DNA of 64,000 bases from Anaspis maculata. Lineage: Eukaryota; Arthropoda; Insecta; Coleoptera; Scraptiidae. Position 1 is the first letter of the stretch. Each line of letters opens with the position of its first letter. Under the pieces are notes generated by a model. That model saw nothing but the letters and a program-made list of their open reading frames with translations. It did not search any database and was not told where the DNA came from. The position numbers and the translations under genes are program-made. Location of the stretch: positions 20,360,892-20,424,891 of the forward strand of contig OX421964.1 of NCBI GenBank assembly GCA_949128115.1, given 5' to 3'. Shown here in pieces: positions 1-11,668 of this stretch.

Positions 1-172
1 TATTTTCAGTTCATATTGCGAACTTCGGGGTCTCATAAACTACGCAACATTGAATACGACACACCGAAAATTTTGTCCTTTTGCAAATTAAGATTGACTC
101 CTGATTGTCTTGGACGATTTGGGATCTGTTTGTGCCGTTGCCCGTTGCTTAGCTCAATTATCTGATATTCTA

Positions 173-1630
173 TAATTGTCAATAAAAAACCAAATGCAAC
201 TTGAGTGAAGCTGATACAGGGTGACATGTAAAGCGGTGCAAAACTACCAAGCGTTCAACATGCTCTCATTTGAAGAAATTTTCTTCTTCCTGAATTCTAA
301 CATTGAACTTATTGGAGGCATAAAAAATGAGCTCATACCTTGCCACGTTACTCGATTTATTTCCCTAGCCTCTTTATTTACAGGGTGGTATAAAAAAAAT
401 TCTTGGTTTTTCGGTGATTTCATTTTTTATGCTTGACCGATTTTCAAAATCCAGAGCTCAAGTTGAAGCTGAAAACTTTCGTAAGAAGATTTTATAATCA
501 GAATCGACTGAAAATAAACATTAAAAATGTACTGTTCCCTCAAGAGTGACCCGACGTTTCATCGGTCCTGGAATCTGGCTTGGGATGAGAATGAACTAAT
601 AGTCAACCTTGACGTTGAGCGAAGCATTCATTCTGAACATCTTCCGATGTTTAGAAGTTTGATGATACAAGAGCTGTTGAGAAAGGGACAAAATTACAGC
701 TGCATGTTATCAAGGCAGAATAATCTGGCTCGTATGAAATCGCTTGAAATCAGCCAGATTCCGAGACCGATGGAACGTCGAGTCACTCATGAGGGAACCA
801 TACATTTTGTTTTTTGTTTTGAAGCAGTCGATTATGATTATGGGATGGGATTATCTTCTTACTTGAAAATCGGTCAAGAATGAAAAATGATATCACCGAA
901 AAACCAAGAAATTGTTGATATACCACCCTGTAAATAAAGAGGCTAGGGAAATAAATCGAGTAACGTGGCGAGGTATGAGGTTATTTTTATGCCTCCAATG
1001 TTAGAATCTAGAGAGAACAAAATTTCCTCAAATGGGAGCATGTTCAACGCCTTGTAGTTTTGCACGGCTTTACATGTCACCCTTTATAAACTTCACTCAA
1101 GGTGCATCTGAAGGTGGGTTCAGTCAGCTTATTTAGTCGCTGTTTTAGTTTTAGTCGTTGTCGTAACAGAGAAGAGCGTTCATACAGCAAGATTTAGTCG
1201 TAAGAATTGACCAATAGGAGTTCGAATGATACTGCGCGAACCTTCATCTTCATACTGTCCGTGTTCATAATGGGTAGTATTAATATAAAAACTCGTAAAA
1301 AAATAAGCATAAATAAGTATTTGCTTACATTTATGAGAAGTACAACTCCTCTGAAATCGAAGCAAATGCTTATGCTATTTTTTTATTGATACATACAACC
1401 CATTACCATCACCATCCATGCTCATACCTTATACCGGTAATTATGCAACCTGCAAGTCGGTATCTTACGACAAAGTTCGGAATTCTCACGACTAAAATTA
1501 AAACTAAAACTCTGTATGAACGCCGCGCATATGACGCGTGCTTTCTACTTTCAAATTTACGACAACGACTACGACTAAAACTAAAACCAAGCTGACTGAA
1601 CCCACCTTGAGTTTCTTATTTACAATTATG
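173..1630. mobile_element. Large palindromic (foldback) element A, with a nested MITE
   Basis: The left arm (about 173-450) reappears as its reverse complement at about 860-1108 and, past a nested element, at 1608-1630. Matching landmarks include the ACAGGGTGACATGTAAAGC block near 215 against its complement near 1080, and a second inner ACAGGGTGGTATA block near 380 against its complement near 925. The outermost arm (near 173-200) pairs with sequence beyond the nested MITE at 1112-1607, which shows that the MITE entered the right arm afterwards. The loop (about 450-860) carries a 118-codon open frame with no recognised family, which I treat as chance. No transposase is seen, so this is a non-autonomous foldback element. 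Confidence 0.8.
1112..1607. mobile_element. MITE B nested in palindrome A (3 bp target duplication)
   Basis: Terminal inverted repeats AGGTGGGTTCAGTCAGCTT and AAGCTGACTGAACCCACCT bound a 496 bp element. It is flanked by TGA at 1109-1111 and 1608-1610, a 3 bp target duplication. Subterminal TTTAGTCG-type motifs (tagtcgttgtcgtaa and its complement) also occur in inverted orientation. Without B, the right arm of palindrome A becomes continuous with its left-arm counterpart, giving an independent test of both borders. There is no coding capacity, and a non-autonomous DNA transposon fits best. Confidence 0.8.
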
Positions 1631-2685
1631 GATTACACAGGTCAACACCAATTTTGTGCCTGGGATAAGTATATCAAATTTCTGTAGCTTGAGTCAAATC
1701 AACCTGAAAAAAAAATCCAATGAGAAAGTTTGCTTTTGACCTCGCTTTTGACATGACATATTTGGAAATTTATGAAAATGCGATTTTAATAATCCACTTG
1801 TTGAAAGAAATTGGAAATTTTTTTTTTCTTTTTATTAACTTTAACACAAAATTGATATCTACAAAATAATAAGAAAAATCAGAAATGAAGTCCTTGACAC
1901 TTCCTATTATGATCATGAGAACTTTAACATTTATTCATTTTTTTCGGCAGTTTTAATTTCCTACAAACGTAAAATGAAGGTAAAATAAGGCCCTGGCTAC
2001 AAGCCGGGAAAGGTACGTTTTGATCATCAGCAGGTGTATGGGACTTCATTTATTAGGTAACAACGTCTCCTTGTGAGATAATTGAAAATCCAATAATGAA
2101 ATTAGTGACATTTCAACCGTCAAATATTAATTCAAAGTATTAAGATGTATTGAATGGGGCTGGTGCAGCTCAAGATTTCTGAATAGACCCCCATTTAATC
2201 TTTTGTGGTCACATTTGCATTGCTACCAAAGAATTATTCTGCTTTATAAGTGTAGGTGAGAATTTCATTTATAACTTCACAATTACTGTTGTTGAAAGGA
2301 AATTATGTAGGATTTTCATTTTTATGCATCTCATCGCTAGGGTTAGGCCTTCGATAAGGTTATATAAGCATGTCAAACCCATACTTTCGGTTGAGAGGAC
2401 ATGACTGAGGCCAGTCCTGTAGGTGCGATATATTGTTGGTTTGCTTGTGAATCAGAGTTAGGGTGGTATTAGCCGGTTTTTCGAAATTGTGATTCAATTG
2501 TCATTTAAATTCCTATTGTTTGGTGGTCCGAATGAACTGTGCGTTATGATAACGCACGGCTCATAACGCACAGGTTGGGTAGGTTGACTTAATTGACAGT
2601 TTTAGTGCCTACTATAGCGTGTAGGCAGGTGAAAGTAGGTGGTCGTAGGAAAATCACGTAAACGAGGTGATTTCCGATTTCCGTG
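1631..2685. other. Non-coding stretch, nothing recognised
   Basis: AT-rich sequence with frequent stops in all frames. A short inverted motif (gtgcgttatgataacgcac) lies near 2538, followed by a second ataacgcac. I see no gene, RNA or element border here. Confidence 0.5.
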
Positions 2686-2687
2686 TA

Positions 2688-4463
2688 TACAGGGTGTCCC
2701 GTGTTCAATCGAAAAGATTTTGCCAGTCGATAGAGCATCAGAAAAGAATGAGACATGCATGTAAAAATTTAGTTCAAAAACCCGTAATAACGGAGATACA
2801 GCTGTTCAAAGTTGGAAACCAAATACAGTTCTTTTCACCTAGTTCAACCGATTTGCGTCAAATTCCTAACACGTATTCACGAACCATCATATGCCTATAA
2901 ACCTCGGATAACACATTTGGTGAGGACAGCCCCATGGCGTAGATAGGGGTGGTTGCGCCCCTTTTATCATCCCTAATTTTTTCTTCAAAGCAAATTTTCC
3001 AAAATCAGTACAATTTTCGAGTTGTTCATTCAATTTTAAATCTTCCTACTTTTTGAGTTAATTTAGTTTGAAGATTTCTGATCAATCTTGCAACAAAATT
3101 TGCTTAAAATGTGCATTGCTACATCATTGGAGATAATCAGCTCTAAATTCACACAAGTGATGTTGAGATCATCAAGTATCTTAACGTGAGAACGATTTTG
3201 ATCTGAACAATCCAGTGGCGTAGAATCAGGGGGTTTTCTATCTTACATCCACTTATCTGCTACGCCACTAAATATTTTTTGAAACTAATAATTTTTTTGA
3301 ATTTGTCTTTCGATTCAGAAAAAAAGTTGCCCTTGTGAAATTTGGATTGGAGGCTTCGTTCTCGAGTTATTCAAATTTTTCAAGATGTCAAAGTTTCAGA
3401 TCAATTAAAAAAAAACGTAAAATTCAAGTCCCTGTTATTTAGAAGCAGATAGGTACATGACTGGAGAACAAAAATAATTGTAACATACATTGACTGACAT
3501 GCAATTTTGTCTTCCATCCCGGCTTTTGTACCGCTAATGAAATTTTTTTCCTAGTTCAACTTTCTTCAAAATTGATGAACTGTAAAATCAAGGTAATTGT
3601 AGGTATGAACTAACACAACGTAAGTAAAATCAAAAGAAAGTGGTACATTAACCAACATGAATAATTTAAAACAAGATTGATTAAAGGGTTTGCTGTTTTC
3701 CTCGGTATGCCAGCCATTTTTTCGACTCAGAACTTTCAAGTTCGACGAATAACTCGAAGCCTCCAATCAATGTTTCACAAGAGCAACTTTTTTTTTGGAT
3801 CAAACAACAAATTTGAAAAAAATATTGATTTTGAAAAATATCCAATGGTGTAGCAGATGAGTGGATGTAAGTAAGAAAGCCCCCTAATTCTACGCCACTG
3901 GATTGTTTTGATCAAAATCGATCTTACGTTATGATACTTGATGATCTCAACATCACTTGTGTGAATTTGGAACTGATTATCTCCAATGATGTAGCAATGC
4001 AAGTTTTAAGCAACTAAAATTATGAGAAGTTGCAAGATTGACTAAGGAACCTTCAAACTGGATATCTCAAAAAGTATGCCTCCTATCGAAATTTTACAAG
4101 AGCAACTTTTCGCTCAAAATTGAATGAACAACTCGAAGATAGTACTAATTCAAAAAAAATTACGAAGAGGAAAAAATTAGGGCGCGACCACCCCTATCTA
4201 CGCCATGGGGCTGTTCTCACCAAATGTGTTATTCGAGGTTCATAGGCATTTATTTGTTCAATGAATACGTGTAAGAAATTTGACGCGAACCGGTTGACCA
4301 GTATAAAAGTTAGGTGAATAGAACTGTATTTGTTTTCCAACTTTGAAGAGCTGTATCTCCGTTATTACGGGTTTTTGAACGAAATTTTTATATGCATATT
4401 TTATTCCTTTCTGATGCTCTATCGACTGACAAAATCTTCGCGATTAAACACGGGACACCTGTA
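2688..4463. mobile_element. 1.78 kb palindromic element C (TACAGGGTG-ended, TA flanks)
   Basis: The element is almost one full-length inverted repeat. The left end reads TACAGGGTGTCCCGTGTTCA and the right end is its complement with a few changes, ending CACCTGTA at 4463. TA flanks both ends (2686-2687 and 4464-4465). Internal landmarks pair along the whole arm, such as ggggtggttgcgcccc near 2947 against gggcgcgaccacccc near 4180, and the aataacggagatacagct block near 2788 against its complement near 4350. The centre falls near 3575. There is no transposase frame. TA target sites and these ends suggest a Tc1/mariner-type MITE. Confidence 0.85.
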
Positions 4464-4465
4464 TA

Positions 4466-4915
4466 TGACGCAACGTGAAACGTCTAATAACGAGCTTGCC
4501 TTCGGTCACATGCCAGACTTCACGTTACATTACATTAAGCATTACGTCTTACGTACGTGGAAATTGTAAACTGTCCATTGTAGAGCATACAACACTAGTG
4601 CGGTAAGTTCAACTTGATCTTAAGAGGTTGAGGTTCTGGCAGAGTATTTAAAGTTAAGGTTTCAAACTATAGTTAAAACGGTGGCAAACAAAAGTACCTA
4701 GGTATCAACAAAATATCTGACTGTGAGCAAATTTTGGATGCTGAAAAGATAACCTCACAGTTTACCGCTTGAATATCTGGATTCCAAAGGAATTGAAAAC
4801 GACGACCTTTTTCCAGCGTAATTGACAACCCAAAGTCCACGACCTCCAACAAGCCAAACACGGAAATAGCCCACCGCAAAAACACCAATCAGCCCCAATT
4901 AAGAATTCGCACCAT
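4466..4915. other. Non-coding stretch, nothing recognised
   Basis: Mixed-composition sequence between palindrome C and the GC-rich block. The short open frames lack family signatures. Confidence 0.5.
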
Positions 4916-5725
4916 ACAACACACACACCCCCGCGCCACCACCCTATTTCCGTACTTTCTCCTCTCTCCAGAACTCAACCCTTCTTCCCATCAGCGTCCT
5001 TCTGTTTTCCCGCCCGCCCCCTCGCGCCCCCCCGACCTTAATCAATTCCCAATCTCTCGCACATGATAATGCCCGGCATGCCCACCCCCCAGGCCCCCTT
5101 TGACCTCTCTCTAAAGCACCGTTGAAAAACTCTAAAACAAAAGGGGCTGTATAGCACGGCAAAAGCGCTCTGGTGCTCCCGCCGCCCCCATCGCATCACG
5201 GCTCTTTTCCCGCTTGCTCTTCGCCTGGAGCGGCGGATGAGGTGCGAGAGCGGAGCATCCCCCTCTGTCCCTCCGCCCTCCGCCGCCCCCCCGGCTTCTC
5301 TCTCCCATGCATATGAATACATAAGCAAGTGGCCGAGTGTCCGTTCGCGAGGTTGTCCGCGCGCGAGGGGGCCGCGCGCTAAGACTGCTGCCGGCGGCGA
5401 GCGGGGGGCGGCGGCCGAGGTAGTGGACTCTGCGAGGACGGTGGGGATCGATAGAGCGCCCCCCTTTGCCTCCGCGGCCGCCTCCGCCGCCTCATCTCCC
5501 TCCTGCACTTTACACTTCCCGCAGGACTTTCACTCTCCGTCCGTCCGTCCGGACTCTCTGGACTTTCTCTTCTCTGTGTATGCGCCGTGTGCATGAATGT
5601 GTGTGTGTGCCTGCCTGCTTGCTTGCTTGCTTGCTTGCTCGCTCGCTGGTTGTGTCCAGAGAACAGCAGCGGCGGCGGCGAAGGAGGAGGCGGCAGCGTG
5701 TCGTGATGCATATTCAGGTAGCAGG
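4916..5725. promoter_or_regulatory. GC- and CpG-rich block, candidate promoter or 5' exon region
   Basis: Composition changes sharply to pyrimidine-rich, then CpG-dense sequence (for example gccgcgcgctaagactgctgc near 5370 and tccgcggccgcctccgccgc near 5472). It ends in simple runs: (GT)n near 5598, (TTGC)n near 5613-5640 and CGG/GGA-rich DNA near 5660-5695. Long frames occur on both strands, but they are proline/arginine/alanine low-complexity products of composition. Such islands often mark promoters or untranslated first exons in otherwise AT-rich insect genomes. The strand and the gene served are unknown. Confidence 0.35.
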
Positions 5726-6500
5726 GTAGCATAATCGAACTCTCGGCTTTGTCGTCGTGTTTTGGCTTGCAGCTTCGCAACTGCTGCATGGAGGTCTTAC
5801 GATTTTCCAGAACTGAAGAACTTGGTTCATGTACTAAGAATGTGTCAATTTCAGACTAATACCCTTGACTATAGCCTCAAGTTTCAAAACTGTAACAGAG
5901 AGTAGCCTTATGATTTCAGCAAGTCTGTTCAAAATTACATTTTACTTCCACGTTAACTGGCGTTCAAGAAAAAAAGTAGTTGAAAGTAAGTTTGGAGTTG
6001 AAAGCATTGGCACAGGTCATCAGAGTGGTGTGCCAGTCTATATTATAAATAATTTTATCTTCTATAGGGTCTCCAGACTTTAACCTTTTGAAAAGTAACC
6101 GTTGGAAATAAACTTTCAATTTTATGACTCCATTTGAACTTTTTTTGAAATTCGACTTTCTCATGATCTTTTAGCTTCCCTCAACTTTGGAACCAATGAT
6201 TGGATATTTAAGTGAAATTCTACTTATGAGTAGATAATCATTCCGAGCAACTGACTCTTTTGTAAGTTACAGCCAAACGTCTTTCCCCGTCTATGAATTA
6301 TTCATAAAAAAGCAATAAATAAGTCAAACTTTGAAAAACTGTATTCTCCGTTATTAAGCGTTTGCAAGGCATATTTGTGGGATCTATTTTTTATCCGCCT
6401 TTAAAATTATTGAAGTTAGAGTCGGAATAGAGACTAAGCACTGGACTATGGGCTGGACTATGGGCTGGCTGGACTGAAGTGAAGCTTTGGTGGTATACAG
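5726..6500. other. Non-coding stretch with a short duplicated motif
   Basis: AT-rich sequence without a credible gene. Near 6438-6475 the motif tggactatgggctgg is duplicated. The stretch ends where copy 1 of the 2.8 kb repeat begins. Confidence 0.45.
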
Positions 6501-7079
6501 GGTTGAAGCCACTCGCATTTGGCGGGCCGAAAATAAATCGGAGGAAAATAAATCGGAGGAAAATAAATCGAAGCCGTGAAATCGAGGTACATGTGAATAT
6601 TCAGAGTCAAGGCATCAATAGAATATGTCGCTACTTATTTAATTCCTTGATGTAAATCCCGCGAAGGATTCACGTGCTGCACCTCGATGTCCAACAATCG
6701 TCCCTACTCGACGTCCGATGAAATGGTGAAGTGAAGGCGCGAATGAAGTAACGCACCCGCATATCAAACCAGTTAGACTGCCGGCGTACTCCTGCTGTAT
6801 CGACGCTCCGCGTTGCCTGCTGCCCCAGCCCAGCACCGCAATCCAGCGCGCCATATCAAATTACCCATTGGAATTTACGACTATACGCCGTTCGCGATTG
6901 TTTTGGATGCGATAAAATATTCCGAATTGCTGGGAATGGAGGATATCACCGGAGATCGACCGTTGTACCTGGACCAATCCGCCTGGGCTGCCGTCCGCTC
7001 CCGACTTCACACGTCCGTTGCCGAGTGCTTCTGCGGGTCTGTTGACGAAGAGTTTTAATCTCCTTTGAGGAAGCTGAGT

Positions 7080-7540
7080 AAGAACCCATTGATGTTGCGT
7101 CGCGACCCTCCTAGAAGACGAAGAGTTGAAGCCCCGATGATAAGTCCCAGCCCACTTGGATGATGACGAGTCGAAGCCCCGGCTGATGCGTCTTAGCCCC
7201 CTGAAGAAAATCGAGTTGGAACCCTTTGGAGACGTGTTTTGGTCCCCTTGGGAGAAAGTTGAGTTGAGAACCCTCCAGGTTGAGTTATGACCCGCCTAGA
7301 GACCGGTGAGTTGCTACTCTGAGTTGTAACCCGCCTCCAGGAGTCGAGTCAGAACCCTCCGACGACGAGCCCCAACTCTTCACCAGGTCGTTGTGCGAGA
7401 CTCTTCCGGTGTTGAGTTTCGACCCTTCTCCAAGTCGTAGAGTTGGGACCCGTTGATGATGCGTTTCGATCCCCCTCCAGGATGCTGAGTCACGCTCCCT
7501 TGATGACGAGTTCTAACCCACCTCGAGGATGTCGACTTGA
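7080..7540 (+). repeat. Degenerate short tandem units inside the 2.8 kb repeat
   Basis: Successive motifs such as gatgacgagtcgaagcccc, gaaaatcgagttggaaccc and gttgagttatgacccgcct recur about every 20-25 bp. The same arrangement occurs at 30440-30965, so the array is part of the parent repeat and not a local expansion. Confidence 0.6.
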
Positions 7541-7932
7541 AGCCCCTGAATGATCCAGGCCAGATAGAAATGAGTTCTCTCGTTTCGGTATCTCGTGTAG
7601 CGGAGTGATGACCTCGACGAGCGGAGGGTTAGTCTTGGTGAGTTGGGATTGTTGCTTACGGTTGAGCTTTGTCGTGAAGAATGTATGATGGGGTTTACGC
7701 GTGCGTTCTCAATCTGCCTGCACGTGCTGGTATCTGCGCTACTGTCTGCCATCAGGTACAGTCATTGTTAAGCCTCGTCCTTTGATGAATACATTCACAG
7801 AAAGGTATTCGAGCCCTTGGGCCCTCTGGACTTGGCGTTGTGACTGCGGTACTCAGAGCACCGGACCTAGTGGGTTAGATCTGGGGACTCACGGGTGAGC
7901 TTCCTCTGCGTTCCTGAAGCTCCTAGTTATTC

Positions 7933-9356
7933 TAGTCCAGAAATTATAGAAAAAATAGCGAACAAAAATGATAACTAGCCGAATTTTTGTATATAAGCTC
8001 AGTTAAGCATGTAGTTCAACATAGTAAAAGTCCTCAAGAATCCGGTGTGAGCTTCGGCCGTTGTGGCCTCGAGAAGAACTTGGGGATCAGTTTTTCATGT
8101 TTATCTCGTAAACGATGACACTTGGAAGAAAATTGTTGGAAATTGTGTTGTCTACAAGAAAGGTCCTTACATATTCCATCATCAGTCCACTCCTTCTTCG
8201 TCAAAACACAAGAAAAGCTAAATATTCCAGATGCTCGATGACGAAGACTGTATGGACCTTGAGTTTTATGATGGGCAGGGTGCCACTTGGTAGAGGTGTT
8301 GTTCGATCCATTCTCTTTTGATTGAAACCTTATGCCATCAATACCAATTATGCCGGCGGCATATACAGGGTGACATAAAAATAGAAAGTTGAACAAATGT
8401 ACTTCAAGAACCAAAATAGGTGAAGACATGTAAATCGCCAAAAATATTTCTAATTTCATGACCATGAAGTCGTCGTGAACTTGAATCAAATATGTTGAGC
8501 CGTTTCTGAAATATCTTCAGAAGACTGAAGTCGTTACGAAAAAAAAAAATAGTTTTCCGTATATCAGTAATTCTTCAGATCTTGAATCGAAACTTGGTGT
8601 TTTGAATCGAAACAATGATAAATTACATTTGAAATGAAATTACAGTGAAAAGCCCTCTCTGGGCCAACTAATTTTAGAAAAAACACAGTGAACTTTTTTC
8701 TGATAAGTAGACGAAAATATATTTTTTTTACAACTCCAGTCTTTTGAAGACATTTCAAGAACGGCTCAAGATATTCAATTCAAGTTTACAACGACTTCAT
8801 GACCATGAGATCAGAAATATTTATGGCGATTTACATGTCTTCACCTATTTTGGTTCTCGAGGTACGAATGTTTAACTTTTTATTTTTATTTCACCCTGTA
8901 TATGCCGCCGGCATAGTTCGTCTTGATCGCTTCAAGTTTCAACCAAAAGAGAGTGGATCAAACAACACCTCCACAAAGTGGCACTCCGCCATCATAAAAC
9001 TCAAGGTCCATACCAGTCTTCAGCATCGAGCATCTGGACTATTTTCATTTTCTTGTGTTTTGACGAAGAAGGAGATAACTGACGATGAAATAAGTGAAGA
9101 CCTTTCTTTTAGACAATAAAATTTCCAAGAATTTCTTTTCAAAAACTTTCTTCCCAAGTGCTATTGTTCATGAGATATACGCAAAAAACTGACCCTCAAG
9201 TTCTTCTCGAAGCCACAACGGCCGAAGCTCACACCGGATTCTTAAGGACTTTTACTTTGTTGAACTATATGCTTAACCGAGCTTATGTACAAAAATCCGG
9301 CTAGTTATCATTTTTGTTCGCTATTTGCGATTTAAACAGCTAAAATTCCTGGACTA
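7933..9356. mobile_element. 1.42 kb palindromic element D inside copy 1
   Basis: The arms run from TAGTCCAGAAATTATAG near 7933 to its near-complement CTAAAATTCCTGGACTA ending at 9356. They share long blocks such as aaaatgataactagccg and caccggattct with adjacent sequence. A second, inner pair of ends, TACAGGGTGA near 8364 and TCACCCTGTA near 8901, lies symmetrically within the arms, so the element is concentric. TTC flanks both outer ends and may be a 3 bp target duplication. The element is absent from the matching position of copy 2 (near 30970). No transposase frame is present. Confidence 0.75.
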
Positions 9357-9899
9357 TTCGGAAAATGTGAATTTTGAGAACTACGTGAGAAATCAAGTCA
9401 TTGGAATAAAATAGAATCGCGTTTGTATCGGGGTTCGGATCCTGCCGTAGATTCGTAATTGTTGATCGAATTGATGAAGCCCCCCTCTGCCCCTTCCTTG
9501 AAACTAATAACTTTATTTTAGCGCTACGACAGTTCCTGATATTTTCATGTAGAGCTTGTCCCGGGAATGAAAACGTTCTTATTCGAAACTGATGGATTCA
9601 ATCCGGTACCCAACGACGCCATCGTTCAGATAGGGACTTTGTAAAAATGAATTGTTATTAGGGCTCGATCAGGTATAGTGTAGACGGCGATTATTTAGCG
9701 TTAGGGCAAAGATTATTTCAATGCCTCTCCGCATCGGCTTTCGGCGGACACCCTGTATAGTGTATAGTCAATTCTCTGCGTTTTGTTTCTCCTGACTGCG
9801 GTCTTCCCTCACAAACTGCTAAACAACAACGAACTAGCGCGTATACGGGGCGTGCTCAAAACGTTCTCCACATTAAATTAGTACCTTGACTTGAGTAAA

Positions 9900-10046
9900 T
9901 CAGGGCTATTCTGTATGGATATTGACTTGAGTCAACGTTGATATTGCGACATTAAATTGACATTTTTCATTGTGTTGCATTATTGAAATGACAGTGTCAC
10001 GATATCAATGTTGACTCAAGTCAATGCCCATATAGAATAGGCCTGA
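9900..10046. mobile_element. 147 bp MITE in copy 1
   Basis: The ends are TCAGGGCTATTCTGTATGG and a near-complement ending in GGCCTGA. Beyond them, a longer inverted match includes ttgacttgagtcaacgttga. At 31787-31808, copy 2 of the parent repeat reads straight through the empty site (cttgagtaattgtttcgcg), which fixes both borders to within a base or two. Confidence 0.8.
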
Positions 10047-10177
10047 TTGTTTCGCGTACAATATCAGTTCGAAAGTTTTTGGAAGGGCGAAATTTGGTTT
10101 AACATTTCCGGTTATAGGCACTTTCGATCACGGGAATCTTTCTGAGCGTTGGAGGCAATTCACGGCGAAAACGCGTA

Positions 10178-10375
10178 CATGACAACTTGACGCGGGACAA
10201 CTTGACGCCAGGAATTTTAAAGCGGCCGACTTGACGCCGGGACAACTTGACGCCAGGACAACTTGACGCGGGACAACTTGACGCCAGGACAACTTGACGC
10301 CGGACAACTTGACGCCAGGAATTTCAAAGTAGCCGATAGCTGACTTAACGTCGGGACAACTTAACACCAATTGGC
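10178..10375 (+). repeat. Left terminal array of 15-16 bp units
   Basis: About nine copies of GACAACTTGACGCCGG or close variants occur. Two spacers, ccaggaattttaaagcggccgac and a similar one near 10318, also repeat. The array is inverted relative to the one at 12868-13026. Confidence 0.85.
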
Positions 10376-11564
10376 GCTATAGGACCCTGAGCATTACATG
10401 AAGCCGCAAAGGTGCTTACTAAAGTAACGAAAGCAAGAGGAAAACGCGAGGATAAAAAAAAACGAAAAGATAGATAGACCTTCGAATACCAAACAAAAGC
10501 ACAAGAGTGCTTGCTAAATGTAAATGGAAGAAATGCAAGGGAGCTCAACAGGGGTTCAAACCCATTAATTATTGAAGACACAATGGGGTCCAGTGGGGCT
10601 ATAAACAGCACATTAAAGCAAAAGAGAGCTTTTTCGGCATATGAGAACACGAGCGGACCAAGTAGGGCTTTGGATGCCAGACGAAAACATAAGTGTGCTT
10701 TCGATTGCTTGAAAGCTCCCTAAGAGACGGAAAATTGCAAGGAGGCTCAACAGGACTTCAAAAGGCATTGAAGGCACAAGGGGGCTCAATAGTGCTTTGG
10801 ATTACACAAGAAGGCAAAAGGGGCTCACGGGAATTCTAAACACGTGAAAAAACATAGGGAGACTCACCAGGGCTCCGAACGGTACTTGAAGTTGAGGACA
10901 CACGGGGGCGCCAAATGTTACACGAAGGCACGAAGATGTTTACTAAAGCTTCGAATGCGACGGAAAAATATGTAAGGGGGCTCAGCAGGGCTTCAATCGA
11001 CATTGAAGAAACAAGGGGGCCAGTGGGGCCTAATTCATCAAAGAAGGCCCAAGGAGGCTTAATTAAATTCTGGAGGGGCACAAAATCTAAGGGGCTTAAA
11101 ACAAGAGTGTCCAATTGGGCTTTGAATAAGGGTGCTTACAACGCTATATGGAGACATAAAGGGTGGATACTACGATTCCGAAAGCAACATGAACACTTAA
11201 GGGGGCTCATCAGGGCTCAAAACGACATATAAATACACAAAAGGATCCACTAGAATTTCGAGTTAACACAGCAAGTCAAAATGGGAGCTGCTTGAGCTCG
11301 CTCCAAAACATAGTAAGACATAAGAGGGCTCCTTAGAACTCCGAACAACTCAAGTAGACACAAGAAGGATCATCGGGGCTCGAAACGACACAAAAAGACA
11401 CGGGGGCTCATCGGAGCTCCGATTGACAAAGAAGAACTGAAGAACTACAAAATCTGAGAAGATAGATTGTGGCTCGATAGAGTTCCAAAAGCAACATGAA
11501 GACACAATAAGGGGGCTAGTCAAGGCTTGAAGCGACACATCAAAATGCCACGCGTTAGGTTGGC

Positions 11565-11668
11565 CTGGCGTCAAGTTGTCCCGCGTCAGGATGGCCAGCG
11601 TCAAGCTGTCCTGCTTCGACCAACTTGACGCCGGGACAACTTGACGCCGGACGAATTGCGCCAGGGAT
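11565..11668. repeat. Internal junction of right-type and left-type arrays
   Basis: Forward units (ggcgtcaagttgtcccgcg, cagcgtcaagctgtcctgctt) end at 11616. They are followed at once by inverted units (caacttgacgccgggac, aacttgacgccgg). This is the arrangement expected where the right end of one foldback unit meets the left end of the next. Confidence 0.75.

Noticed and set aside
527..883. 118-codon ORF as a gene
   Set aside because: It lies in the loop of palindrome A and runs into its arm, without any recognised motif.
5038..5789. Overlapping 119-156 codon frames in the GC-rich block
   Set aside because: Frames are open on both strands because stops are rare in CpG-rich DNA; the products are Pro/Arg/Ala low-complexity.
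10178..10375. CRISPR-like array of short repeats
   Set aside because: The units are directly tandem with almost no spacers, the genome is eukaryotic, and the array has an inverted partner at the other end of a transposon.
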